From Drosophila miranda (taxonomy: Eukaryota; Arthropoda; Insecta; Diptera; Drosophilidae), in NCBI RefSeq assembly GCF_003369915.1, contig NC_046674.1, positions 15,562,001-15,626,000 on the forward strand: 64,000 nucleotides of DNA. The letters run 5' to 3'. Of the stretch, positions 1-10,900 are shown piece after piece. Below the pieces are notes generated by a model that was given only the letters and a program-made list of their open reading frames with translations, made no database searches and was not told the DNA's origin. The position numbers and the translations under genes are program-made. The number at the start of each line of letters is the position of its first letter. Position 1 is the stretch's first letter.

Positions 1-107
1 TGAATACCCAGCCAGACGGAGACAATCCGACGCCTGACCCTGGGGATGTGTTAATTGCCGCCACTACGAGTACCCAAACTAAGTCTCTACACCGTTCCTA
101 TCTACAG

Positions 108-1763
108 ACTGGCGCTTTCTATACCCATGATGAATGGGGAATACAACAATTGTTACATGTACGATGTGAACTATACCGAAATTATGGCCCAGGGCAAGGT
201 GATGGCCGATCCCAAGTGGCCGAAGGTGAAGTGTCGCCACGGCTGGTCCTACAACTACACGGAAATACCCTACTCGACGGTGGCCACGGAGCAGAATTGG
301 GTGTGCGATGATGCCGCCCTGCCCACCTATGCCCAGTCCATCTTCTTTCTGGGCGCCATCGTGGGGGGCCTTCTGTTTGGATGGGTGGCGGATCGCTACG
401 GGCGCATTCCGGCACTGATTGGCACCAATCTTATAGGCCTTTTTGCTGGCGTTGGCACTGCCTTTGCCAACAGCTTTTGGGAGTTTGCTGCCATGCGTTT
501 CTTTGTGGGATTCGCCTTCGACAATTGCTTCACTATGATGTACATACTGGGTGAGTGTGCAAGCTGCCACCTCAAGTGAAACTCCATCTGATTTAAGGCG
601 TTATTTTTCTTCCAGTTCTGGAGTACGTGGGTCCCAAGTATCGAACGTTTGTGGCCAATATGTCCATTGCCATATTCTTCACGGGCGCCGCTTGCCTGCT
701 GCCCTGGATTGCCTACTTTGTGGCCGATTGGAAGTGGCTAACGATCGTCACCTCCGCCCCACTGCTGCTGGTTGTCTTCACTCCCCTGATTGTCCCGGAG
801 TCGGCACGTTGGCTGGTCGCCCAGGGTAAGGTGGACAAGGCCATATCGATACTCAAGAAGCTGGAGCGACGCAACGGCCGCCAGGTGCCCGCCCAGACGT
901 ATCAGCACTTTGCCGACAGCTGCCGTCGCATGCGGGAACAGGAGGCCCAGAATGGCAGCTACTCCGTCCTGGATCTGTTCAAGTCCCCCCGCCTCCGCCG
1001 CACCACGCTGCTGCTCATCGTCATTTGGATGGCCATCTCTCTGGTGTTCGACGGGCATGTGAGGAACGTCGGCTCCCTGGGGCTAGATATCTTCTTTACC
1101 TTCACGGTGGCCTGTTTTACCGAGCTGCCGGCTGATACTCTCCTCACCGTGACCCTGGATCGCTTTGGACGTCGCTGGTTGGCCTGTGGCTCCATGGTGG
1201 CCAGTGGTGTTTTCAGTCTGTTGGCTACCGTTGTGCCCGTTGGGGTATACTCCGCCGCCTTGGCTATTATGGGGCGTTTCTTTGTCAATATCAGCTACAA
1301 CATTGGACTGCAGTGGGCGGCCGAAGTGCTGCCGACAGTGGTGCGTGCCCAGGCCGTGGCTTTCATCCACATCATGGGCTATGTGGCCAGCATCATTGCA
1401 CCATTCGTTGTATACTTGGCCAACATTTCCCCGGCCCTGCCGCTTATCATTCTGGGTTTGCTGGGCATCTTTGGTGGCCTGTTGTCGCTGTTGCTTCCGG
1501 AGACCCTTAATCACGATTTGCCACAAACCCTCAGTGACGGGGAGGAGTTCGGCAGGGGTCAGAGCATTTGGGACTTTCCCTGCCTGGCCAAACAGGTGGA
1601 CGAGGACGATGAGTCGAGAAGAAACACTGATGTGGAAGTTCGTTCCCAGGCCTTCGTGAGGGGCACCCAAACAGGAGCCTCGCTCACTGCCTCTACGGGC
1701 GGAGAGCTACGCTCGAGCATATTGCGCAGATCGGTGAAATCGCGCAACTCCACGAAGCTCTAG
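108..1763 (+). CDS. SLC22-family organic ion transporter (MFS), 3' portion
   Basis: Exons 108-550 and 616-1763. The first exon(s), holding the cytoplasmic N-terminus and first membrane helix, lie off the left edge. The visible protein begins in the large extracellular loop, with two NYT glycosylation sequons and conserved cysteines. It then has a helix leading into the MFS loop motif GWVADRYGR, the SLC22 signature PESARWLV near position 795, a second MFS repeat with DRFGRRW, and helices up to LLPETL. A charged Ser/Thr-rich cytoplasmic tail of about 75 residues follows and ends at the TAG of 1761-1763. In frame, stops at 1-3 and 52-54 and a good acceptor at 106-107 place the exon start at 108. 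The family moves organic cations, anions or carnitine-like solutes across the plasma membrane. The substrate cannot be read from this sequence. Family assignment is firm; the exact orthologue is not. Confidence 0.88.
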
Positions 1764-1935
1764 AGGATCAGTCAATGTCAATCCCCTAGCTCTTAGGTAG
1801 TCAAAACTCAATCAATTGTAGCCTTGCCTTGCATTTTTAGCATCAACTAGCCTCTAAGCGTTTTTTTTTTTTGAAGACTTTTGTGATACTAGAAATAAGA
1901 AATTTCATGCGCCTCTGAACAAAAAATCAAATAAA
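1764..1935 (+). terminator. 3' UTR and poly(A) signal of the SLC22 gene
   Basis: A short untranslated tail follows the stop codon. A canonical AATAAA lies at 1930-1935 and is the likely cleavage signal of the transporter transcript. Confidence 0.6.
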
Positions 1936-2870
1936 CAACGAAATATCTCACGAAAATGTTTTTAAATTATACGTCAGTTGGTGGGTAGAAAGTAGAAATG
2001 ACATGAGTTCCACATGCGTTGGGCCCTATCACAAACGCATTTGCTGAGTACGCTCCCAGGTCTTCGGCTCGCGCCGCCCCAGCAACGCATTTCCTGTAAC
2101 AGCCACCTATTTTTGGAAGTCGCAAAATAAATAAAAACTGTTATTTGTTTGATTTGTTTAAATATGTATCTTAAGATACACATGTAAATTAAATTAGAAA
2201 ATAATAAATATTAAATTAATAGAATTTCACAATTACATCCTTATTTTATCCAGGTTTTTGCAGTGGTACTTAGCAGTACTTCTTACTCGTGCAATAAATA
2301 CCATATACAAACGTATAGCATTCTCATTGAATGCGGCCTGATTACTTATGTAGGTAGGTCTAACTCTTAATCTTCGTTAGTGGAAATGAAGATATCGTCT
2401 CCAAAAGTTATCAACTTTGATGCCGACTCACTTGGCGCACTATATTTGAAATTATTAATCAACATAGTATCTTCATCGGGGAAACAATTCCCAGATATGA
2501 GATAAAGAGCATTTTACTTTTTGGTTGATTTGACACCTTTATTGGACTCTACCACTAACCATAGAATTGTTTTCATACTGTTAGTGTCATTACTTCATGT
2601 ATTGTGCATTCTTTTCTGAAACGCAACCAAACCAATCCAAAAAAAAATATTGAACTTTTTTTTATTTGTTTTTGAAATTGGCGCACTGTGCCGGGTCGGT
2701 TTATGATGTTTTGGGAGGGCCCAGCCCCAAGGAGATTGGAGATTTTCGGGGTGCAAAAGGCAATTAAACATTGTATACCTTTGCTGATATTATCGGCACA
2801 CAGGTCAACACCGAGAACCCCGAGTAAACACCGGGTGAAATGAACTACAAATAGATGCCGATCTGCGACT
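1936..2870. other. Intergenic spacer, no gene seen
   Basis: AT-rich spacer between the transporter and the secreted-protein gene. The only ORFs are short and show no codon bias or recognisable similarity. No RNA gene or transposon was recognised. The last 200 bp presumably hold the enhancer or promoter of the next gene. Confidence 0.5.
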
Positions 2871-2874
2871 CACC

Positions 2875-2910
2875 TATAAAACCATGGCCTGGGACAGAAC
2901 TTCGAACAGT
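2875..2910 (+). promoter_or_regulatory. TATA box and initiator of the secreted-protein gene
   Basis: TATAAA lies at 2875-2880, and a CAGTT initiator-like sequence about 30 bp later places transcription start near 2906. The 5' UTR would then be only about 13 nt. The ATG at 2884 would lie upstream of the start site, which supports the ATG at 2920. A TATA promoter suits a tissue-restricted, strongly induced gene. Confidence 0.6.
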
Positions 2911-2919
2911 TGAGACGCT

Positions 2920-4242
2920 ATGGCTGTCTGCGTTTTATTACTACTGGTCCTGGCACTGGCCGCGGTAGTGGATATCGGCGACAGCTTCTCGAGCAACAGC
3001 AGCAGCAAGCTTCTAGCAGTCCTGAATGCCTCCGCTCCCGTAAATGAAGTGCTCTTCCACATCGATGTGTGGACTGGGGAAGCGGACGTGGCAGGAGCAT
3101 TAAGAGGTCCTGCATCCAGCAATCTAGAGTCGGTGATTCGCTCAGAGGTGAGTGGCGACTGGAAGCGTGGCCAGGTGGTGCTTCAATTGGCGAATCAAGC
3201 CCGGACTCCGGAGCTAAAGCAAGCCATCTACACGGGACTCTGGAAGGAGCTGCAACAGACCAAACAGATCTACGATCCGCTCAAAATCTTAGACTTTTAC
3301 GACCAACTGGCTTTTAATTCGGATGTCCCGCCAGCACTATTGCAGCTGGTCCATCACACCTTTATCTCACGCAGTGCACAGTTGTTGGAAGCTCCTTTCC
3401 ACACAAACAGTCGCACGGCTACCTTCCCGCTGGTCGATTCTCTGCTGCATCGCTTGACCTTTAGCGCCTTGGACTATCTGCGCGACATCCTGGAACTTGT
3501 GTACGATGCGGTGCTGGCCCTGGAGACGCCTTTGAGTGTGGTGGAGCGTCTGGGCAACTTCACGGGCAGCCTCACTCAGTTGGCTCTGGCCAACCTCCAG
3601 TTGCTGCAGCGTGAAGAGCTCACACGGGACGATGCCGCAGCCGATACCTTGGGCCTGGCCATGCAAGATAATCTCCGAAGACTGCTCGACCAGCCCAGCT
3701 TCGAACAGGAAGTGGAAACGTCACTGCGACAGCAGATCTATGCGCAACTTCCATCGGATGAGCAGCTGTTGTACACTGCACATAAGGTGTGCATCCGCAA
3801 CGTAACCGACAGCAATGCCTACATCTATGAGTGCCCGCAGACGTATCTGATCTGCAGCAATGCGCGGGATCCGAAGAAGGCGGCGTACTACATCCAGCGT
3901 GGCCACAGCAACGACAGTCGACCGCAGTTTGCCTTCTACAGTGCCTTCTGGCGCAATCGGTACATCCTAATGGAGCCATCCCCGCTGGCAACCAGCAACA
4001 CGACCAATGCCATTACCAAAAACGTGTACAGCCGGGCAAACATCAGCTGGTGGCGTGTGGTATATCGCAAAGGTGGCGTGTCCTTATACGATGCAGCAAC
4101 CGAGAATTCTGTGCTCTGCGGTGGTGATCCCATACACTTTGATGGCCTGGAGCGGCATGTCTACACACGCAGGGCATCTGAATTTGCAGCCCATCGAAAG
4201 GAGTGCACCTGGAGCGTCGAAGATTGCAGCGATGCCACCTAG
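2920..4242 (+). CDS. Secreted protein of unknown function, 440 aa
   Basis: Intronless ORF. The protein opens with a clear signal peptide (a run of Val/Leu/Ala at residues 3-17), so it should enter the secretory pathway. There are six N-glycosylation sequons (NAS, NFT, NVT, NDS, NTT, NIS). Residues of about 60-290 look all-helical, with many Leu/Gln-rich amphipathic stretches and no cysteine. The last 150 residues change character. They are rich in aromatic residues (WWRVVY, FYSAFWRNRY, HVYTRR), contain all the lumenal cysteines and look beta-rich. The two-part design (helical half, then a Cys-containing beta half) vaguely recalls insect 30K/microvitellogenin-type haemolymph proteins, but I cannot claim homology. 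Its 3' end is tail to tail with the TCAIM-like gene. That it is a gene is near certain from ORF length, codon use and promoter. The function is unknown. Confidence 0.85.
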   Translation: MAVCVLLLLVLALAAVVDIGDSFSSNSSSKLLAVLNASAPVNEVLFHIDVWTGEADVAGALRGPASSNLESVIRSEVSGDWKRGQVVLQLANQARTPELKQAIYTGLWKELQQTKQIYDPLKILDFYDQLAFNSDVPPALLQLVHHTFISRSAQLLEAPFHTNSRTATFPLVDSLLHRLTFSALDYLRDILELVYDAVLALETPLSVVERLGNFTGSLTQLALANLQLLQREELTRDDAAADTLGLAMQDNLRRLLDQPSFEQEVETSLRQQIYAQLPSDEQLLYTAHKVCIRNVTDSNAYIYECPQTYLICSNARDPKKAAYYIQRGHSNDSRPQFAFYSAFWRNRYILMEPSPLATSNTTNAITKNVYSRANISWWRVVYRKGGVSLYDAATENSVLCGGDPIHFDGLERHVYTRRASEFAAHRKECTWSVEDCSDAT

Positions 4243-4327
4243 CTGTAGATAGAGAGAGAAATCACACCCTCAATAATTATTTCTATGTTTATTTGTCAAT
4301 AAAAAGGCACAAGAAAATGTAAGGGGT
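4243..4327. terminator. Shared convergent 3' end with opposed poly(A) signals
   Basis: Only 85 bp separate the stop codons of the two convergent genes. AATAAA on the plus strand is at 4298-4303. TTTATT at 4288-4293 is AATAAA on the minus strand. The two 3' UTRs must be very short or overlap. Confidence 0.6.
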
Positions 4328-5934
4328 CTACCTCTGCATAGAGTCCCAGGGTATGCACACAACTCCATCGGTTAGAACGGAATAGTAGTTCGTTATATGG
4401 AGCTTGACTTGTTCCAAATGCGGCAGCTGCATTTGGGACAGATCCCTCAGGGCCACTATCATCTTATCGGGCGTGACAGCATCGTCCTTAGTCAGCGATT
4501 GCAGCCGCAGATGCTCCATGCACTCATCCATGAGCTCCTGCTCGATGTGTTTGTCCTCGGCGTACTTGTTCATTAGCTCACGCGAAGATTGCATATTCTG
4601 GCTGATGAAGTCCACCAGTATCAGGCCGGGACAGGTGGCCGGGGTGATGAATTGACCCGTTGGACTGACCATCAGAGGACCCGCCTCTGATTCCACGACG
4701 ATGGTGAATTCGTGCAGCGTCTCTGGCCAGTTCTTCGGGTATTTTTGCTTCCCCAGATAGTCGCCGAGCGACGTTGTTACTTTCATGAGGTAGTTAGCAT
4801 AGCCACGGGCCTGCGTCTTTGGCATAAACTTGCGACGTCCTATCTGAATGCCGCGCAGCACCTGCGAGAGTGTCTGCTCGTAGATGGGCACCACCTTGAG
4901 GTAGGTGTCGTGATGCGGAATGTTCTTGATGAAGTCAATCCAATTGTTCAGCACGTCTCCGGTGAACAGCATGACATGTCCCTCCAGGCTGATGCCTGTG
5001 AAGGGTGCAAAGACCACAATACGATCCCGCAACGGTGCCATCTCCGCCAAGTGGGTGTTGGCCAGACGTTCCAGGGTCTTCAGGCAGCCACGATAGTGTT
5101 CGATGTTCCAGCCGCATTCGTAGCGGGCATCGCGCAGCTTCAGCTTCTCCACTAACACCTTTTGCAGCTTATTAATCTCGGCCTGCAGCTCGGCCGTTTC
5201 CTTGGCCCGCTGCTTAGCCTTGTCCGCATTCTCCTCCAGCCAAGTGGTCAGAACAGGACGCATACTTGCCCGCTCCTGTTGGTTAAATAGGGATCAACAT
5301 TAATCGAGTAAAGAGGGAGACAATCTACTCACATTCCTCAGTTGAGATTCGAATTCGGAAAATTCCTTGTCGTAGTGGTAGTCCTGGCCCGGCTTATAGG
5401 CCATGCTCGTATCCGAGCTCTTTGGTGGTTCCGGCTGGGCCTTAATGGTCCTCACATAGTCCGTAGAGAGATTGCACGACTCTAGCAGGCTCTGAATGAA
5501 TGTCTTCGGGTCCCTTGTGCTCTGCCAGTCCGTGCGGATCTGAATCAGCCTGAAGGAATCCCGTTTATTGGCGTCTGCACTGGCCCGCACATAGAACTTG
5601 AGTACTTGGGCATCGGCACTCCGTTGCGGCCTGCGCTCGTATAAAGATTCGAGATGCTCGCTCAGCAATTTCAAGGAGTTTTCGTTGGTGTTTCGCTGCT
5701 CGGGATGCTGCGCAAAGAAATCCGGATGTACGGCAAAGTAGAAAGGTCGCAGTGCCGTTGTCAAGTCTGCATTGCAAAGAAACCATCAAAAATTATCTCT
5801 GCCAGCTTATTTAAATGAAAATAACCTTGATTCAAAGATCGACGCAGTGACATCCATTGCCATTGCCTTGAACTTGACGCCAGAATCTTCAGTTTGGCAG
5901 CTTGTCCCATGCCCAGGGCCAGCGACACGGACAT
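4328..5934 (-). CDS. TCAIM-like mitochondrial protein (DUF4460/DUF4461), 496 aa
   Basis: Three exons on the minus strand: 5934-5826, 5766-5333 and 5275-4328. All junctions keep phase and give 496 residues, the length I recall for human TCAIM (T-cell activation inhibitor, mitochondrial). The N-terminus is basic and Ser/Gln/Leu-rich without acidic residues for about 30 positions, as expected of a mitochondrial targeting peptide. Exon 2 carries the first family domain, starting LRPFYFAVHPDFF, whose HPDFF recalls J-domain relatives. Exon 3 starts with a 40-residue coiled coil (KQRAKETAELQAEINKLQK) and continues into the second family domain. The vertebrate protein is mitochondrial, and its molecular role is poorly defined. 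The first donor (G|GTTATT) is weak but is the only one giving phase 1 into exon 2. The fly gene has no symbol I can give with confidence. Confidence 0.88.
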
Positions 5935-5987
5935 TATGTAAGCGGTGAGCAGCAGGGAACCTGCCCGTCGTCCCAGCAGAGCAGCAT
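5934..5987 (-). other. Upstream ORF overlapping the TCAIM-like start codon (TAATG)
   Basis: On the minus strand an ATG at 5987 opens a 17-codon ORF. Its TAA shares its last A with the main ATG at 5934, giving TAATG. With the start site placed by motif 1 near 6115, this uORF would be in the 5' UTR. A one-base stop/start overlap is the arrangement expected for termination-reinitiation control. No translation evidence is available here. Confidence 0.5.
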
Positions 5988-6098
5988 ATAGTGGTGGGGT
6001 GCTTCTATTTACTTAAATATTATTTATTATTATGTTAAATCATACGTTTTGTGCTGCCACTTAATCCAACGATTAAGATATCTGGACAATAGTTTTCT

Positions 6099-6121
6099 AT
6101 CGATGATTTCCAGTGTGACCG
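6099..6121 (-). promoter_or_regulatory. Motif 1 plus DRE-like core promoter of the TCAIM-like gene
   Basis: Read on the minus strand, 6121-6111 is CGGTCACACTG, a full match to Drosophila core-promoter motif 1 (YGGTCACACTR, bound by M1BP). A DRE-like CATCGATA sits beside it at 6106-6099. This pair is typical of constitutively expressed fly genes and places the start site about 180 bp upstream of the start codon. Confidence 0.7.
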
Positions 6122-6564
6122 CCGATAATGTTAGCTCAGACCAGCGTTAATGCTGCCACCCAGTCGATCGAAATTGTGCAGCCTCTTACAGCAGATAATA
6201 ATCAAATTGATTACTATCAAATAAAAGAGAGTTCTTAAAATTAGCCAGTCATGTTGAATATTGGTTCATCAATAAGATAAAATTATGCGTTGAGGGCTAA
6301 AAGTCTTAGCTAGCTCGTAATATTAAGCCGAATATCAAAATAGAGGAATATGGTTTCCGATCGTGAACAGAGAACGATTAGCACATTTTATTAAAATACA
6401 CTCTACGAACATTATGAAACTAGAAGAATTTTAACGCAGCTCAGGTGAAAGATGAAAATCATTGCCATTTGTTTTTTAATAAAGAACTTTCATACCGTAT
6501 ATAACTCAAGTTTTCATTACTTAAAATTGAGGGCGGTAACTGGGTTAATATCGTTTTTTTATTT
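6122..6564. other. Divergent intergenic region, no gene seen
   Basis: AT-rich spacer between two head-to-head promoters. No ORF of note, RNA gene or repeat was recognised. Confidence 0.45.
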
Positions 6565-6572
6565 TATCGATA
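6565..6572 (+). promoter_or_regulatory. DRE (TATCGATA) upstream of LSm5
   Basis: A perfect palindromic DNA-replication-related element, 88 bp before the LSm5 start codon. It is a binding site for DREF and common in fly housekeeping promoters. Confidence 0.65.
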
Positions 6573-6652
6573 AATCCGCGTTTTTTATTCTGGGTTGCAA
6601 TTCTAGCAAAATATTAATAATTTAAACAAATTCGCAACATAAACAAAGTAAA

Positions 6653-7066
6653 ATGACTGCCGTACCCCCTCCGGCAAACATTGCTACACTGATGCCACTG
6701 GGTAAGTCAATAGGTTTTGGCCGTTACCCGTCTTGCCGGCTACAGCGTCTCTGCCGGCTTGCCTGGGCCTTGTTTTTCCACAGAGTTGGTGGACAAATGC
6801 ATCGGCTCCCGCATCCACATAATCATGAAGAACGACAAGGAAATGGTTGGCACTCTCTTGGGCTTTGATGACTTTGTGAACATGCTACTGGACGATGTCA
6901 CGGAGTACGAAAACACGCCAGACGGTCGCCGCATCACGAAATTGGATCAGATTCTGTTGAATGGCAACAACATAACAATGGTGCGTAGTACTGGTGCCTC
7001 GTATAAGTATAGTTGTTTAAATGATTCCCATTGCAGTTGGTCCCTGGGGGCGAGCTCGCGGAGTAG
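6653..7066 (+). CDS. LSm5: U6 snRNA-associated Sm-like protein LSm5, 91 aa
   Basis: Exons 6653-6701, 6784-6980 and 7037-7066. The spliced frame gives exactly 91 residues, the same as human LSM5. The protein is one Sm fold: Sm1 contains [29 protein letters not shown], described here as residues of about 25-53 with the F-x-N-M core; Sm2 contains the ILLNGNNI strand that ends in LVPGG. LSm5 is a subunit of the LSm2-8 ring, which binds the U6 snRNA 3' end in the nucleus, and of the LSm1-7 ring, which promotes decapping and decay of mRNA in the cytoplasm. The last exon codes for only nine residues. The DRE promoter fits constitutive expression. This is probably the gene called CG6610 in D. melanogaster, from memory. 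Confidence 0.93.
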
Positions 7067-7993
7067 CAGTTATTTCATTTATACACATAAATTATACATT
7101 TGTAATATTTTACAACAACAAAACAAGCCTTTTCATGCATGTGTGCGACTACAGAGATATGTTAATATTCAGATGGGGAGTCGGTGCATGTTAGGCGCAC
7201 GTTAACAGAGGAATGTTAAGTGGCGCTAGAATTTGAATGAGGAAATCGGGGAACAAGATGAAATTGTAAATTACTTGTCTACTTCCAAGTTTTTTGTGGA
7301 GTATTAATATTTAGTTGGAATGGAGTACATAGACATTTACTATTTCATATTTAAGAATCATAACTTTTCATTTGTTAATGTTCGTATCTGCGTGTACATA
7401 TCATGCGCATGCGCTTTGACAATTTGAGCATAACTTTTGCCGATTTAGCAGTGGCAGTCAACATGTGCCATAAATATTAACGTCTTTCCTATGGCTGAAA
7501 GCTTGTTTGTGGGTGCAATGCGTCGCTCTCCCGCTTCCGCTCTTGACGCAGTCGGCGCCGATAGAACGTACGTTCAGAACGGCACCAAACTTCAACGGAA
7601 GTAGAACAAACCAAGCGGAAACAGACCCACACGGCACCGCACTGCGCCGCTTTGCGCCGCTCCGCTCCGCACGAATATGGAAAAGTTTTTCATCAACAAA
7701 TACCATTGATAAAGGTAGTGGTTCAGGGCAGAGTTTTGTGAATAGGAATGACAAATTATAATTACCAGCGACCGCAACTCGTGTGGGCCTAGGCACTCTC
7801 TCTGGGGCAGACCAAGATTCAGTGAAAAGTGAGTTTTTTTTTCGTCGTCGGTGTTTCTGTTTCTGTTTCGGTATCTGTATCCATTGTCGTCTCGCAGCAG
7901 ATTTGCTGCGTGTGCTGCCCGGCTGCCTGGCTGAATAGCTCCTTCAATGGGATCCCAATAATTATGACTGCGTGAAGAAATCAATACACAACA
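7067..7993. other. LSm5 3' UTR and tamalin-like 5' region
   Basis: After the LSm5 stop there is AT-rich sequence with no clear AATAAA. From about 7500 it becomes GC-richer, with T-rich and CTG-rich runs, and is likely the promoter and 5' UTR of the next gene. A GTGAGT-type donor near 7828 could end an alternative noncoding exon. No coding gene is seen. Confidence 0.4.
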
Positions 7994-10900
7994 ATGGCCA
8001 GCAAGCCCATGAGCAGCAGCTGCCAGAGCATTGCAACGGCGGCCAGCAGTGCCGCCACCACAGCAGCCGCCGTCTCCATCTCCGCCTCGAACGCCACCTC
8101 GGTGGGCTCCCTTATAGCCGCCGCCTGCCAGCAACAGCAGCAGCACCACCACCACGACAACCAGCCGCAGTCGCAGTCCCAGCAGCACCACCAACAGTCT
8201 CATCAGCCATCATCGCACTATGTCAATGGCACTGGCAGCCTGGGCCGCCTCAAGTTCCACAAGAGTCTCGATGCCAGCGATGAGGAGATCGAGTATGCAC
8301 AGGTAAGTCCAAGTGGCAGACAGTCGTACTAGTACCATTACTAGTACCAGTACTTATAATCCAATTGAAATGTCTATGTGTGTCCGTCCTCTTATTGAGT
8401 CATAATGCGACAAGGTCCTGCAGCGTTGCCTCAATTGAAATTGTCTTGCGAGTGCGGGTGCTGGTGCTGGTGTGTGGGCCAGGGTATGGATACTGGATCC
8501 AAGTGGGTGGGTGATTTGCTTCTTTTGGTGGTGGGTTTTCTTTCTCCTGCTTATTGCAATGCCTGCTGTGGGATGTGGGTCGGTCTGCTGCCCTCTCAGC
8601 TGTTTAACCTCTTGTTCTTTATCATCGTTATACATAGTTTACGCTTCAGCAACCGCGCGGGGTTTCCGATCAAGTGTTAATAATTCAGTGCCCCGTAAAT
8701 TGTCATATATACTACACATACAACGAAACCAAGCTATAAAAGAGTCCCGCTCGCCGCCCCCCGTGGATGGAGCAGCGCCATGCCATGACTTTGGCCAAGG
8801 CAATTAGAGAGAACAAAAATTAACCAGTTGGGTTACCATATTGGAAAAATAACTTAAGAGGGGGGAAGTCATTCAGAATCATAGCAACCCCCCTGCCTTA
8901 ATTGAAATATATTTTTCCGAAGCCCTCATTCCCCTGTTAGTATTGGATTACTTTAGGTTATGGGCTATCCCCGACTCACTCGTGTTGGGGAATCTAAAAC
9001 AAAGACCAGCCACCGGGCATGGCTTCAAAGCTCTAAATCAGCAACACTTTAAATTCCTTCTTCAATGAAATCATTTCGTTCTTTCAACGGCAATTTCTTT
9101 ATAATGAAAGGACTTGCGATTACAGTATCCCACTTTTAATAAATGTTGTATATTTTTATACATCCATGTAATTCCGCACAATTTCCCGAGAAAATTCCCG
9201 GCAGTAGTTCTGCCGAGGGTAAGCCTTTTGCCTTTCAGTCCGGTTATTACGTGCTCACACAATGTACCGTTAATGAAAGAGCTGCCCGCTCTATCTATGT
9301 ATGTATTTGTTGTATCTATCCGTATCTGTGCGTCTGTGTTTGTGTGAAATTTGTTTGGTTTTCTTTTCCCTTTCTCCGCCGCACCGCTTTCCCATTTTCT
9401 GGAGGTGGAAGTGAGGGCGGCAGTGAAAGTGTTGCCTGCTGGTGCTGGGGGCCTTCATCGGGTATTCATGGAAATGCTTTCAATAAAAGCAGGAAGAGCA
9501 CCAAGGACCAGCAGCAGGAGTGAATGGTGGGGAAGGGAGGTGAGCGGGCTTGGGGCGAATGCGAATGCGAATAGGTTTAGATATGGGTATGGCCTTTGAG
9601 CAAACACCACATTTTTATGGTCTGGCCGCACCTGGCGGCCATTCGGTGTTCCACATTGCACAGACGTGTAAATAACCGGAAGTGCTGCTGCGGAATAGTT
9701 GAGCGCACAAGAGGCCACTTTCACCCACTAATCAACACTTAATCCCCCTCCAGCTATCGCAGTCCACCCACATCCTGGGCCGCTACAAGTCGGAGCGCTT
9801 TCTGGCCTCGAAGCCGGATGAGGATCGACGCCGTCGCACCATTATTGTGGAGAAGAAGAACGACACCTACGGCTTCACCTTGCAGAGCTATGGCATCCAC
9901 TACAAGCGGGACGAGGAGCTGGAGATGATCACCTACGTGGACTATGTGGAGTACGGCGGTCCGGCCTACAGATCTGGTATGCGAGAAGGCGATGTGATAC
10001 TCTCCATCAATGGCAGGGACATGGAGAAGGCCGATCACAAGACCATCGTGGAGTTCATCAAACAGTGCGACACGAGGATGCGAATGGTGGTGCTCTTCGA
10101 GGACTGTGTGCGGAAGGTAAGTAGCGAACCCCACATCCATAGATAGATAGATCCCTCATGGATAGGCGTCTTTTTAGGTGGATCTCCACATGCGTTACAT
10201 TCAACTCCAAAGCATGCTGCAGCACAAGATGAACGAACTGGAGCGGGTGCATCTTAGGGAGCGAGAGCTGCTCGAGGGCAAGTGGAAGACGCACAGTCTG
10301 CCCGCGCGGAAGAAGGCCAATGCCAATACATCGCCTAGCGATGGAGAAGGCGTCTCGCCCACTGAAGCAGCGGGCGAAACGGGCTTTTATCGTCCCGCCC
10401 TGTCCACAGAGGATGTGGGGAATATAGCTGCCCGCCAGCAGGCGGCAGGAGGGGGAGCTATCATTCCGCCACCGGCACAGTTTATGCTCACGTATCACTA
10501 TCTGGACCCCACATATCGCTATGTCCTCCGGCCAACGCATGGCAGCTCCGAGGACTACATCGATGGCCTGGGCCTACAGCGGAGCAGCAGCGACCATCAG
10601 CCGACGGCCCAACGCTTCATGTTGCACCGCACCGAGTCGGTGGACACTAATACGATCAGTCAACCCACCACCACCGCTCCGACTCAGTACCACAGCACCA
10701 CCAGCGGAGGTGCCACGGTGAAGCCACCTGCTCCTCCGCCGCGAACCTGTGAAAAGCACAAGCCTCCAGCCAAGCCGCCCAAGGCGGAGAAGGAGAAGTC
10801 CGCCTCTGGGAAGCACTACCATGTGGGGCATTCGTGCAATCCATGTCTCGGGCACTTTCGCTGGAAGTCGACGGAGAAGAGTCCTCTGCCGGCCGGGGAC

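Noticed and set aside
55-107. Start of the SLC22 protein within the window
   Set aside because: The frame is closed by TAA at 52-54 and the sequence before 108 fits an intron end (CTATCTACAG), so the true start is off the left edge.
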